Source of the DNA: Candidatus Omnitrophota bacterium | Lineage (GTDB): Bacteria > Omnitrophota > Gorgyraeia > Gygaellales > Profunditerraquicolaceae | NCBI GenBank assembly: GCA_903907475.1 | Contig: CAIVOB010000038.1 | Span: 1 to 22,311, forward strand | Length of the DNA stretch: 22,311 nt | Direction: 5' to 3' | Shown: in pieces, positions 1-6,394 of the stretch | How the letters are laid out: each line of letters begins with the position of its first letter | Numbering within the stretch: position 1 is the stretch's first letter | The notes under the pieces: generated by a model | What the model was told of the DNA's origin: nothing | The model's input: the letters and a program-made list of their open reading frames with translations, nothing else | The model's database searches: none | Translations under genes and position numbers: made by a program

Positions 1-668
1 ATAATAAAACCACTAAAAATAATCACATTTGTTATTTTTAAAATAAACTTCTTATCAATACTAATATTTTTTCTGCTCATTGCCACTGCTAAACCAAACA
101 GAACAGAGAAATAAAACATGTTGGCAGTAATATGCAAATTAAAATCAACCAAGCTATGTAAAAGAATCGCCAAAATCCCGGTACAGCAACCGAGCTGAAG
201 ATAGCTCAGCGAAGCATGTTCAGTCTCTCCTATTACTTCCTCCTGGGTTTTTAAAGCTGACCGCGCCAGAATTGCCAAAAATATTAATCCACAGCTGAAA
301 AACTTGATCAACTCTGAAATTGAAAGCCATGGATAAATACTTAGTGGCCGCCAGTTATTAATCCAAGGATAGGTGAGAAAAAAATCAGCGTATAATTTAT
401 AGGTATTGGGTGAGATTGCTTTTAAGATATTGGGCGGTAACGGAATAAGCTGAAAAAGTAAAAAACCAAAAAAAACCAAACAAGAGATTACAACCGGAAG
501 ATGAAAAAATTTTCTAAAACTAAAATCTTTTTGAAAAACTAAAAGATTAAAGATAATAACAGCCGTGATTGCAAAAAGAGTAATTGACCAGGGATGTACC
601 GCGCCGAGTGCTAAAGGTAGGAAGATTAATAAAAAGACCAGTAAAGCATCAGTAAGTTGAATAAACAT
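1..668 (-). CDS. O-antigen ligase / Wzy-like polysaccharide polymerase, 3' part cut by window edge, centre apparently missing
   Basis: The frame is open from the ATG at 668 to the window edge (223 codons, no stop seen), so the C-terminus lies outside the window. The protein is very hydrophobic, with membrane segments near residues 5-22, 29-44, 57-76, 124-136, 158-173 and 183-197. Residues 24-27 (VHPW) and 107-114 (RPLSIYPW) look like the N-terminal third of the O-antigen ligase/Wzy_C family. Residues 171-180 (HSLVDFNLHI), followed by TANMFYFSVLFGLA, look like the family's C-terminal third. The usual central region of roughly 200 residues, with several helices and the large periplasmic loop, is not present between them; the apparent junction is near residues 120-145. 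It starts 8 nt after the BY-kinase stop, without a clear Shine-Dalgarno, as the last visible gene of the polysaccharide operon. The family assignment rests on recalled motifs; activity is doubtful if the gap is real. Confidence 0.72.
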   Translation of the reverse strand, partial: MFIQLTDALLVFLLIFLPLALGAVHPWSITLFAITAVIIFNLLVFQKDFSFRKFFHLPVVISCLVFFGFLLFQLIPLPPNILKAISPNTYKLYADFFLTYPWINNWRPLSIYPWLSISELIKFFSCGLIFLAILARSALKTQEEVIGETEHASLSYLQLGCCTGILAILLHSLVDFNLHITANMFYFSVLFGLAVAMSRKNISIDKKFILKITNVIIFSGFI

Positions 669-676
669 TGCAAGAA

Positions 677-2305
677 TCAGGTTTGCTTCTTATCAACATT
701 CTGAGAGTAGTAGTTATAATATTGGTAATATTTGTTATCCTCAGCTTTTACCATATTTAAAACTACGCCTAAGATCTTGGAATGCACAGAATGGATAAGT
801 TTAACTGCTCTTACTGCTGCTTGTTTATGCGTGGAGCCGGCTTTCAGTATTAATAGTGTTGTATCGACCTTGGTAGAAAGCACCACCGCATCGGTTGCCG
901 CAAGCACCGGCGGAGCATCTAAAATAATACGGTCATAATTTTTTGCCAGTTCGCTAATTAAATGCTCTAATCTTTTAGAGCCTAATAGTTCCGCTGGATT
1001 CAAAGGAATCGTGCCACAAGAGATAAAATCAAGATTTTTTATCCCACTATTTTTTAAATAAGCTTTATAATCCAAATTTTGACTTACCAAAAGCTCGGTG
1101 AGGCCTTTTTCACAAGGCTGATTAAGAATAGTGTGCAAAGTCGGTTTACGCAGGTCCGCGTCAATTAAAATAATTTTACCTTCAAACTGGGCAAAAGCCG
1201 TCGCCAAATTTACCGCTACCGTACTTTTTCCTTCCCCTGGTCCAACACTAGAAACTAAAATTACTTTTTTACTTAAATCGGGGTTGCTATAAATAATGCT
1301 CGTGCGCAAGACTCTAAATCTTTCCGCAAACATAGAATTGCTATCTTTGGCAGAGATAAGCGCACAAGGAAATACTTCCTTCTCCTTCTCTGGTGTATAT
1401 ATAGGTAAAGTCGTTAAGCAGGTCAGATGCAGGAAACTATCAATTTCAGATTGAATTTTTAAACTCTGATCTAAATTTTCTAGAATAAAGACATATCCAA
1501 TCCCAGCAAAAGCTCCCAAAAATAAAGCTAAAATTAAATTTGAAAAAAGTTTTGGGCGCACAGGATTTTTTGCGACTTGACCAGAATCTAGGACCTTCAC
1601 ATTAGCGCTAAAAGAATTTTGTTTTTCTCCATCAATTTTAACGTTAATCGCGGCAATCTCTGAACGCAGGCCTTGAATAATCGGATGTTTCTCTTTAACA
1701 TATTTTAAATTCTGATCAATATCGGATTCCAACTCACTGCGGCGTTGAATAAGCTGATCCAAAGATGAAAATATTTTATAAGCATTCACCCAGCTATTTA
1801 CTATTTTTGCCGCCAGCTCCCGGCTGACATCTTCAGCGCTAATCTCAATAATCTCGGTCATGCGCACCGGATTAATATGAATAGTTTTTAAAAGGCGATT
1901 TACCCGCTCATCTTTAGTAAGTGTCCCGGAATCTCTCCCCCTACCACGTAAACTACCCCAGGGTTGGTAACCTCCGAGCTCATCAAACACTAAATTTGCT
2001 ACGGCATGACTTTTTAAAACTTCGATTTGTGAATTATGATAATTATCACGATCGGCATAATCCGTAAAAACGGTATTCTCAACCTTAGTAATTTTAGGAG
2101 CTTTAGCTTCAACCATAATACGCGCCGTAGATTTATAAACCGGGCGGGCAATAAAAGAATACAAGAGCGCAAAACCGACGCAAACATAAACAAAATTAAG
2201 CAATAAGCGCTGATGCTTAATCAGTTTTAAATACAAATCATGGAAATCAATTTCGATGATTTTATCTTCCGGAATTGTTTGTTCTTCGATATGCTGGTTG
2301 ATCAT
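677..2305 (-). CDS. Wzc-like polysaccharide co-polymerase / BY-kinase (tyrosine autokinase), short coiled coil
   Basis: Inner-membrane chain-length regulator fused to a bacterial tyrosine kinase, acting in export of exopolysaccharide or capsule. It has a Wzz-type N-terminus with a first membrane helix at about residues 33-53, a periplasmic part, and a second helix at about 255-274 preceded by the typical proline-rich NPVRPK. The cytoplasmic kinase shows Walker A GPGEGKST (355-362), Walker A' ILIDADLRKP (379-388) and Walker B IILDAPP (460-466). The C-terminus carries the autophosphorylated tyrosine cluster (six Tyr in 526-533). At 542 residues it is well below the roughly 700-750 usual for this fusion. 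The shortfall lies in the periplasmic coiled coil: only about 50 residues (185-235) separate the Wzz base from the NVKVLD strand. The start lies 3 nt after the Wza-like gene's stop, indicating translational coupling. Confidence 0.93.
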   Translation of the reverse strand: MINQHIEEQTIPEDKIIEIDFHDLYLKLIKHQRLLLNFVYVCVGFALLYSFIARPVYKSTARIMVEAKAPKITKVENTVFTDYADRDNYHNSQIEVLKSHAVANLVFDELGGYQPWGSLRGRGRDSGTLTKDERVNRLLKTIHINPVRMTEIIEISAEDVSRELAAKIVNSWVNAYKIFSSLDQLIQRRSELESDIDQNLKYVKEKHPIIQGLRSEIAAINVKIDGEKQNSFSANVKVLDSGQVAKNPVRPKLFSNLILALFLGAFAGIGYVFILENLDQSLKIQSEIDSFLHLTCLTTLPIYTPEKEKEVFPCALISAKDSNSMFAERFRVLRTSIIYSNPDLSKKVILVSSVGPGEGKSTVAVNLATAFAQFEGKIILIDADLRKPTLHTILNQPCEKGLTELLVSQNLDYKAYLKNSGIKNLDFISCGTIPLNPAELLGSKRLEHLISELAKNYDRIILDAPPVLAATDAVVLSTKVDTTLLILKAGSTHKQAAVRAVKLIHSVHSKILGVVLNMVKAEDNKYYQYYNYYSQNVDKKQT

Positions 2306-2308
2306 TTT

Positions 2309-2890
2309 TTAAAATAAACTCTCCGCCACCACCACTACATCTCCGCCTTGAAGATTAATATTACTTTTTTGCCGTCCGCCTCTCATGATATCCGCTAATC
2401 TCACGGGAATTTCGGTTTTTGTGCCATCCGCATTAGTACGAATGATCTTGGTGCGATTCGGGGAAGCAATTTTGGTGAAACCTTCAGCCAGTGAAACTGC
2501 CTCGACCACCGTGAGCCTTCCTTTAATCGGGTAGGAACCAGGTTTTTTCACCTCACCCATCACCGAAACCGTGCTATATTCCTCGATTACCACATTCACC
2601 TGAGGATTAACCAAATAATCTTTTTCTAAAAGCGTATAAAGCTTTGTCTCAAGCTCTGAAACTGTCAGCCCGTTCACATCTACCTCTCCAATTAAAGGAA
2701 AGGTAATCTGATTTTTTGAAGACACGCGCACCTTCTGGGAAATTAACCCATCCTTACCGTAGTGCACATCGATTTGGAGCAGATTCTCCGGCCCCAAACG
2801 ATAAGCTTTCTCCTCAGCAAAGAGGCGGGATTGCACGAGTAACATTAAAGCTAAAAGTATGAGACACTTAAAGATGGAGTGTTTTTTCAT
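2309..2890 (-). CDS. Wza-like polysaccharide export protein (Poly_export + one SLBB domain)
   Basis: Secreted polysaccharide export protein, expected in the periplasm or outer membrane as a partner of the BY-kinase encoded just downstream. A signal peptide covers about residues 1-25 (KKH, then a hydrophobic stretch ending LFA-EE). No lipobox cysteine sits at the cleavage site, since the only Cys is at position 9 inside the h-region, so it need not be a lipoprotein. Residues 28-104 form the Poly_export domain (YRLGPENLLQIDV, then ITFPLIGEVDVNGLT). Residues 108-190 form one SLBB domain (VMGEVKKPGSYPI). The length of 193 residues fits the short, single-SLBB type rather than E. coli Wza (about 380), and no C-terminal outer-membrane helix region is evident. 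Pore formation may therefore rely on the beta-barrel gene located 16 nt upstream. No clear Shine-Dalgarno is visible. Confidence 0.92.
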   Translation of the reverse strand: MKKHSIFKCLILLALMLLVQSRLFAEEKAYRLGPENLLQIDVHYGKDGLISQKVRVSSKNQITFPLIGEVDVNGLTVSELETKLYTLLEKDYLVNPQVNVVIEEYSTVSVMGEVKKPGSYPIKGRLTVVEAVSLAEGFTKIASPNRTKIIRTNADGTKTEIPVRLADIMRGGRQKSNINLQGGDVVVVAESLF

Positions 2891-2906
2891 AAGAATTTGG
2901 AAACGA

Positions 2907-4145
2907 CTAAATCATGAAGGTGAGACTTGCCATCACCTGATTGTCGTTGTAATCCTGGGGATCAATATTGGAAATATCTTCGCGATATTGGTAATTTAAA
3001 CCCGCTTTAACCCAATCCTTGACTTGATATTCCAGCCCAAAACCAGTGGTAAGAATCGTATCTTTACGTTTTTCCGGGACAGTAATACCGGCTTCCGGAT
3101 AAAGATTTCGATCCACGCCAAATAAAGCATTCAAAGAAAGATTCCCGATTATCCCCTGATCTAATTGTACGGTTAAGGAATTATTATTATAATAGTTGTT
3201 ATTTTCATAAGTTGATTCCATAACCGTATCCAAAAATTTACAGGTTACCTTCGTGCGTTCGCTGAGCTGACTAATTAATCCCAATTCCGCGACAAAATGA
3301 TTAAAGGCTTGCCTCTCACCAGTCTTATACTCTCTATCCTGATAACCAAGCTTAACAATCCCAATGGTTTTACCGGTTAAATCACCCTTCAATCCCACCC
3401 GATACTGATTAAAATAACCATCACGGGAATTATCAGTCGTGTAATCAATCTTCCCATAATTATATTCAAATAATGCTTTGGTCTTCGGAAAAAGCTGGTA
3501 ATAAGTGGTGCTGGTACCAACATCCTCCCGATAATTATAATTTATATAATCACGGCTGTTAAAATGCCGGGTATAATGCGTATAATCAAATTCATTGGCT
3601 AATTTGTTAAACTCAATCCCAAATAAAGCGTCCGCTTGATTTTCAGTACGCCTAATTAAGCTCGTAAATTCGGTTCCTGCCCGATCGGAAGTTTTATTAA
3701 GAAAATTTCTCAGCGCGAAATATCCAAAAGGCAACTTAAAATTAAGTAAACCCGTTAATTCCTGGTCCTGATAGTTTTGATTGGTATGGTCGGCATAACT
3801 TCCTAATCGCGCGTCATAAAGCACCTGAAAATTGTGCCGTTCATCGATCCCAAAAGGCAGATCCATAAATACCTGGGGATTAAGCTCGCTAATGAAATCC
3901 GAACGTGTTGAATTAGGGGTAAGAAAGATATTGCTATCGTATCTCTCAGAAGCAGTAACGGCAGCTTTAAAACGCGCCTGGCCGAGATTAATGGCATTCT
4001 CTTTATTTAGATCTTGGCCTAAAACAATTCCTTCCGGCTGGAAATCTTCACTAATAATTTGCGTTTCAAAAACACCTGCCAAAGCAAATCCGCTAAAGAA
4101 AAACACCGCTGCCGCTGACAATAATAAACTTTTTGTAAATTTCAT
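2907..4145 (-). CDS. Outer-membrane beta-barrel protein (BBP2-like), polysaccharide-operon associated
   Basis: 412 residues with an N-terminal signal peptide (MKFTKSLLLSAAAVFFFSGFALA, cleavage near residue 23). The rest is rich in alternating aromatic and polar strands (many Tyr, Asn, Phe), typical of an outer-membrane barrel, and ends in LTFMI. Residues from about 57 (FKAAVTASERYDSNIFLTP) match the opening of the BBP2 / putative beta-barrel porin 2 proteins that often sit in exopolysaccharide loci. The role is inferred: it may form the outer-membrane exit for the glycan, complementing the short Wza-like protein encoded next to it. A good Shine-Dalgarno (AAAGGGAG, 6 nt before ATG) supports the start. 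It follows the FecR-like gene by 35 nt in the same operon. No enzymatic motif is visible. The beta-barrel nature is well supported; the exact family is less certain. Confidence 0.8.
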   Translation of the reverse strand: MKFTKSLLLSAAAVFFFSGFALAGVFETQIISEDFQPEGIVLGQDLNKENAINLGQARFKAAVTASERYDSNIFLTPNSTRSDFISELNPQVFMDLPFGIDERHNFQVLYDARLGSYADHTNQNYQDQELTGLLNFKLPFGYFALRNFLNKTSDRAGTEFTSLIRRTENQADALFGIEFNKLANEFDYTHYTRHFNSRDYINYNYREDVGTSTTYYQLFPKTKALFEYNYGKIDYTTDNSRDGYFNQYRVGLKGDLTGKTIGIVKLGYQDREYKTGERQAFNHFVAELGLISQLSERTKVTCKFLDTVMESTYENNNYYNNNSLTVQLDQGIIGNLSLNALFGVDRNLYPEAGITVPEKRKDTILTTGFGLEYQVKDWVKAGLNYQYREDISNIDPQDYNDNQVMASLTFMI

Positions 4146-4180
4146 AGCTTACTCCCTTTTAAATAATAAAATGCGCTCAA

Positions 4181-4627
4181 TTACCGCGATGGACTAACAT
4201 CTATTGTTTCCTGAACCCCGGCTATTCCTAATTCAGATGCTGCTGGAGGCAAAGGCCTGGTATAAGCTTCAACTTTCCTAGTAACCGTGGTTTGACCGGC
4301 AATAACGGTAGATGACATCGTTCCGTCAGCATTTAAAGTTAAATTTACTCGCGATTCTTCCTTAATTTGCAGGGTATAGGTTCCGGTTGATACTGAAACC
4401 ACCGATTTACCGGTCGTACCAATCGTCACTGAACCTCCAAGAAGCGTAATTATCGCTCCATCAGGAATATTTGGTAGAGGATCATTCTTTTGAATCACCA
4501 CTTGTTTGCCATCAGGCATGAAAATTTTAAGCGCACCAGTACGATTATCAACAATTATTGCTGCAAAAGAGGTTGCTGAGCAGATAAAAACAAAAAGTAA
4601 TGCTAAGAGGACTAAACGGGACTTCAT
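4181..4627 (-). CDS. Secreted FecR-like / beta-rich periplasmic protein, first gene of polysaccharide operon
   Basis: The open frame continues upstream to 4693, but the real start is the ATG at 4627. It has a strong Shine-Dalgarno (AAAGGAG, 7 nt spacing), begins a clean signal peptide (MKSRLVLLALLFVFICSATSF, cleavage near residue 22), and lies downstream of the promoter; the upstream codons would overlap the -35 box. The mature part of about 125 residues is beta-rich and carries a pattern like FecR domains (PDGAIITLLGGSVTIG, then TGTYTLQIKEESRVNLTLN). The C-terminal 30 residues are proline/alanine-rich and probably disordered. FecR-like proteins of this kind occur in many surface and exopolysaccharide loci, but their biochemical role is poorly defined. 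The function here is unknown; only secretion and a beta fold are supported. Confidence 0.78.
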   Translation of the reverse strand: MKSRLVLLALLFVFICSATSFAAIIVDNRTGALKIFMPDGKQVVIQKNDPLPNIPDGAIITLLGGSVTIGTTGKSVVSVSTGTYTLQIKEESRVNLTLNADGTMSSTVIAGQTTVTRKVEAYTRPLPPAASELGIAGVQETIDVSPSR

Positions 4628-4664
4628 TTTGTAGCTCCTTTCTAAGGTTTTAACAACTTTTTGA

Positions 4665-4693
4665 AGTATAACACTATCTGCCCTACTTGTCAA
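4665..4693 (-). promoter_or_regulatory. Sigma70-type promoter of the polysaccharide operon
   Basis: Read on the minus strand, TTGACA (4693-4688) is followed by a 17-bp spacer and TATACT (4670-4665). This is a perfect -35 and a five-of-six -10 at ideal spacing. Transcription would start near 4658, leaving a leader of about 30 nt that contains the AAAGGAG ribosome site of the FecR-like gene. It is the only strong promoter seen upstream of the five-gene polysaccharide run. Confidence 0.85.
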
Positions 4694-4720
4694 GGGTAAA
4701 TCTCTTAAATCTGAAGCTAA

Positions 4721-4737
4721 ATTGCAATTATTGCAAT
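4721..4737. promoter_or_regulatory. Paired palindrome ATTGCAAT-T-ATTGCAAT, candidate operator
   Basis: Two identical, perfectly self-complementary octamers (4721-4728 and 4730-4737) are separated by one T, giving a 9-bp period. They are centred about 70 bp upstream of the predicted transcription start of the polysaccharide operon, a typical activator position. The bound protein is unknown, and no regulator gene is visible nearby apart from the PilZ protein, which is not a DNA-binding protein. The site is also close to the palindromic repeat starting at 4747, so it could be part of that element instead. Confidence 0.4.
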
Positions 4738-4746
4738 AGGTTAAGT

Positions 4747-4827
4747 GAATAAAGGGGACGGTTCTATTTTTCTTACACTGTACTCGAGAAAAATAGAACC
4801 GTCCCCTTTATTCGGTCCCCTTTATTC
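4747..4827. repeat. REP/REPIN-like palindromic repeat: perfect 26-bp inverted repeat plus a third partial arm
   Basis: Positions 4747-4772 and 4788-4813 are exact reverse complements over 26 bp, enclosing a 15-nt loop (4773-4787). The core is GGGGACGGTTCTATTTTTC. A 13-bp piece of the right arm (GTCCCCTTTATTC, 4801-4813) is repeated directly at 4815-4827. As RNA the element would fold into a very stable hairpin, which could also end transcription from the PilZ gene. The arrangement resembles REPIN elements mobilised in trans by RAYT (REP-associated tyrosine) transposases, and similar GGGGAC-type motifs are, to my recollection, dispersed in some uncultured-bacterial genomes. No transposase gene is in this window. 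The mobile nature is inferred; the structure is directly visible. Confidence 0.85.
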
Positions 4828-5154
4828 GTTGAGAGATTCGATATAACGCTGGAGGTATTTTACGGCATCCTGGGGGATATCCACAAACTCCACCCCGATT
4901 TCGTATTCTTCACGATGCGGGAGCTCTCTCGCCCAGACCCATTTTACCAAGGCTTCAAAGCTAAATAAAGTTTTATGGAAATTGATCTTGATTCTTAAGT
5001 GGCTGCCCTGGGGGATAAACTCTTGGGCAATAAATTTAATTCCGCCTTCACTAATATCCTTGGTGGCGCATTCCACGACCTTCTCGCCCGGAATAATTTC
5101 ATAAAATATCTGTGAACTTTCGGGAATTCTTACGTATTTGCGATTATCTTTCAT
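4822..5154 (-). CDS. PilZ domain protein (predicted c-di-GMP receptor)
   Basis: Single-domain PilZ protein of 110 residues. Numbered from the ATG at 5154, the c-di-GMP signature is complete: R5-xxx-R9 (RKYVR) and D33-x-S-x-G-G (DISEGG, 33-38). Beta-strand segments follow (LRIKINF, FEALVKWVWAR, YEIGVEFVDI), then a short C-terminal helix. The ATG at 5154 is preferred over a TTG one codon earlier because GGGGAG lies 4 nt before it. The protein is probably cytoplasmic, since no signal or membrane segment is present. Its last codons and TAA stop (GAATAA) are contributed by the palindromic repeat at 4747-4827, so its natural C-terminus may have been altered by that insertion. It lies just upstream of, and co-oriented with, the polysaccharide operon, a common target of c-di-GMP control; a direct link is inference. 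Confidence 0.92.
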   Translation of the reverse strand: MKDNRKYVRIPESSQIFYEIIPGEKVVECATKDISEGGIKFIAQEFIPQGSHLRIKINFHKTLFSFEALVKWVWARELPHREEYEIGVEFVDIPQDAVKYLQRYIESLNE

Positions 5155-5184
5155 CAAGCTCCCCTATATTAAGGTAAAAATTCT

Positions 5185-5258
5185 TGCGCCTGGCAGGACT
5201 TGAACCTGCAACGCCTAGCTCCGAAGGCTAGCGCTCTATCCAATTGAGCTACAGGCGC
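5185..5258 (-). tRNA. tRNA-Arg (anticodon UCG)
   Basis: Full cloverleaf of 74 nt. The acceptor stem is GCGCCTG/CAGGCGC with discriminator A, the D-arm GCTC...GAGC, the anticodon stem CTAGC/GCTAG with loop CTTCGGA (anticodon TCG, reads CGA), and the T-arm GCAGG-TTCAAGT-CCTGC. CCA is not encoded. It sits 1 nt after the radical SAM stop and 30 nt before the PilZ gene, so it is probably processed from a shared transcript. Confidence 0.97.
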
Positions 5259-5259
5259 G

Positions 5260-5976
5260 TTAAACGATTTCCGCCTTCGCACCAAAAAATTCCCTCATCT
5301 TCTCCAGCTTCTCTCGTTCCACACTGGCAACATTTTGCTCCGCCGTCGAGCGCACTGGAGAGTTAAGCTGAATCTTATCCGGATTAATCTGGTCAATAAT
5401 GGTTTTTAATTTCTCAATATGGCCCCAATCGTCATTCACCCCGGAAACCAGCATCACTTCCAGCCAAATCTGGCCCGCAAACTCTTTTCTTAAAGCGATT
5501 AAACCGCTAATAATATTTTCCAGTTTTATCCCCTGATGCGGACGGTCAATTTGTTTGAATATTTCTTCATCCACCGCGTCCAAAGACGGCACAATCAAAT
5601 CCACTCCCAAAATCGCTTGGCGCACCAAAGGGTCATTTAAAAGCGTGGAGTTGGTAATTACGGCAACCTTGGCAGGAATAATCTTCTTCACTTCTTTAAT
5701 CAATTCCCCAATATTCGTATTTAAAGTCGGCTCCCCTAAACCGGAAAGCGTAACAAATTTCAATGCTTTAGTTTCTGGCAGGTGATTTAGCATCCAGGAT
5801 TTTAACTCCGCGATAATCTGCGCCACTCCGGCATACTCAAATCTTTGGCAAACTGTCGGGGCAATATCCCCCCACTGGCAATAGATGCAATTAAAATTGC
5901 ACACTTTGCTGGCACTTAAGCTTAACCCTAATGAAAGCCCTAAGCGACGTGATTTTATCGGCCCGTAGATATACAT
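5260..5976 (-). CDS. Radical SAM protein, COG0731-like (wyosine-type / putative Fe-S oxidoreductase)
   Basis: 238 residues. The N-terminus MYIYGPIKSRRLGLSLG is typical of the COG0731 radical SAM group. The [4Fe-4S] cluster motif CxxxCxxC is at C26, C30 and C33 (CNFNCIYC). A GEP-type SAM-binding motif follows (LSGLGEPTLN), then a strand with VPSLDAVDEEIF that is common in the family. No SPASM or other accessory domain is visible. The substrate is unknown for most members of this group, and nothing here identifies it. The start is supported by family alignment only: there is no Shine-Dalgarno, and a hairpin (5986-6016) ends 9 nt upstream of the ATG. The stop lies 1 nt from the tRNA-Arg gene, so both are likely co-transcribed. 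Confidence 0.88.
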   Translation of the reverse strand: MYIYGPIKSRRLGLSLGLSLSASKVCNFNCIYCQWGDIAPTVCQRFEYAGVAQIIAELKSWMLNHLPETKALKFVTLSGLGEPTLNTNIGELIKEVKKIIPAKVAVITNSTLLNDPLVRQAILGVDLIVPSLDAVDEEIFKQIDRPHQGIKLENIISGLIALRKEFAGQIWLEVMLVSGVNDDWGHIEKLKTIIDQINPDKIQLNSPVRSTAEQNVASVEREKLEKMREFFGAKAEIV

Positions 5977-5985
5977 AAATTTAAA

Positions 5986-6016
5986 TGGGCGCTACTTAGA
6001 TGAAAAGCAGCGCCCA
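5986..6016 (-). terminator. Hairpin between CBM48 gene and radical SAM gene (weak terminator or leader element)
   Basis: TGGGCGCT (5986-5993) and AGCGCCCA (6009-6016) form a perfect 8-bp GC-rich stem with a 15-nt loop. On the minus strand it is followed by TTTAAATTT and then directly by the ATG of the radical SAM gene. It could terminate the short CBM48 transcript, though the U-tract is interrupted. Because it occupies the place of a ribosome-binding site, it could alternatively modulate translation of the next gene. Confidence 0.5.
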
Positions 6017-6044
6017 AAGTTTACTCACAAAAATAAAGCGTAAA

Positions 6045-6320
6045 TTATTTTACTTCCACCAGGCAGTTATGCGAGCCTAACGTATTGGCAACACAACTCG
6101 TACAACGCGGATCATTAATCCAAGATCCGTCGACGATGAATTTATATTCATGCTTTCCCGGCTTCAGGCTCACTTTCACTAACCAATTGCCCTTAGTATC
6201 TTTTTTCGCGATTAATTTTTTAGTGTCCCAATTGTTAAAACTCCCCGCTAGGACGACCTTTTTGGCGCTCGGTGCATACAACTTAAACGCTGTTGGTTTT
6301 ATTTCCGCTACCCGTGGCAT
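6045..6320 (-). CDS. Stand-alone CBM48 / AMPK-type glycogen-binding domain protein
   Basis: 91-residue protein made of essentially one early-set beta-sandwich of the CBM48/isoamylase-N type. The signature GSFNNWD spans residues 26-32, and the second half GKHEYKFIVDG-WINDP spans 55-71; W31, W46 and W67 are candidate glucan-stacking residues. No catalytic domain is attached. Known members bind glycogen or related alpha-glucans, and free-standing versions are common in several phyla with undetermined roles. No signal peptide is present, so it should be cytoplasmic. Three cysteines (73, 76, 86) in the C-terminal loop are unusual, and no disulfide is expected in the cytoplasm. The start is fixed by a strong GGGAGG 4 nt before the ATG. 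The gene has its own promoter (6345-6373) and appears to be an independent, well-expressed unit. Confidence 0.9.
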   Translation of the reverse strand: MPRVAEIKPTAFKLYAPSAKKVVLAGSFNNWDTKKLIAKKDTKGNWLVKVSLKPGKHEYKFIVDGSWINDPRCTSCVANTLGSHNCLVEVK

Positions 6321-6344
6321 ATTTCCTCCCTTTTTGTTACCTTA

Positions 6345-6373
6345 TTTTTAGCACTACTTGTTGCAGCTGTCAA
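6345..6373 (-). promoter_or_regulatory. Sigma70-type promoter for the CBM48 gene
   Basis: On the minus strand, TTGACA (6373-6368), a 17-bp spacer and TAAAAA (6350-6345) lie in the short gap after lpxI, followed by the GGGAGG ribosome site. The perfect -35 at ideal spacing makes this convincing. It begins about 21 bp after the lpxI stop codon. Confidence 0.7.
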
Positions 6374-6394
6374 GAAAATAAATCTTGTACCGGA

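Noticed and set aside
3832..4197. Plus-strand open frame of 121 codons
   Set aside because: It lies antisense to the well-supported beta-barrel gene and its signal peptide, has no ribosome site and no recognisable motif. All other plus-strand frames in the window are likewise shadows of minus-strand genes.
4628..4693. Upstream N-terminal extension of the FecR-like gene
   Set aside because: It would begin inside the -35 box and put 22 residues before a clean signal peptide; the ATG at 4627 has a strong ribosome site.
4747..4827. Insertion sequence
   Set aside because: No transposase frame and no target duplication beyond the 13-bp arm copy; the size fits a non-autonomous palindromic repeat.
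5260..5976. Radical SAM gene as a pyruvate formate-lyase activator or MoaA
   Set aside because: The YGPIKSRRLG N-terminus and short length fit the COG0731 group, and MoaA's C-terminal cluster motif is absent.
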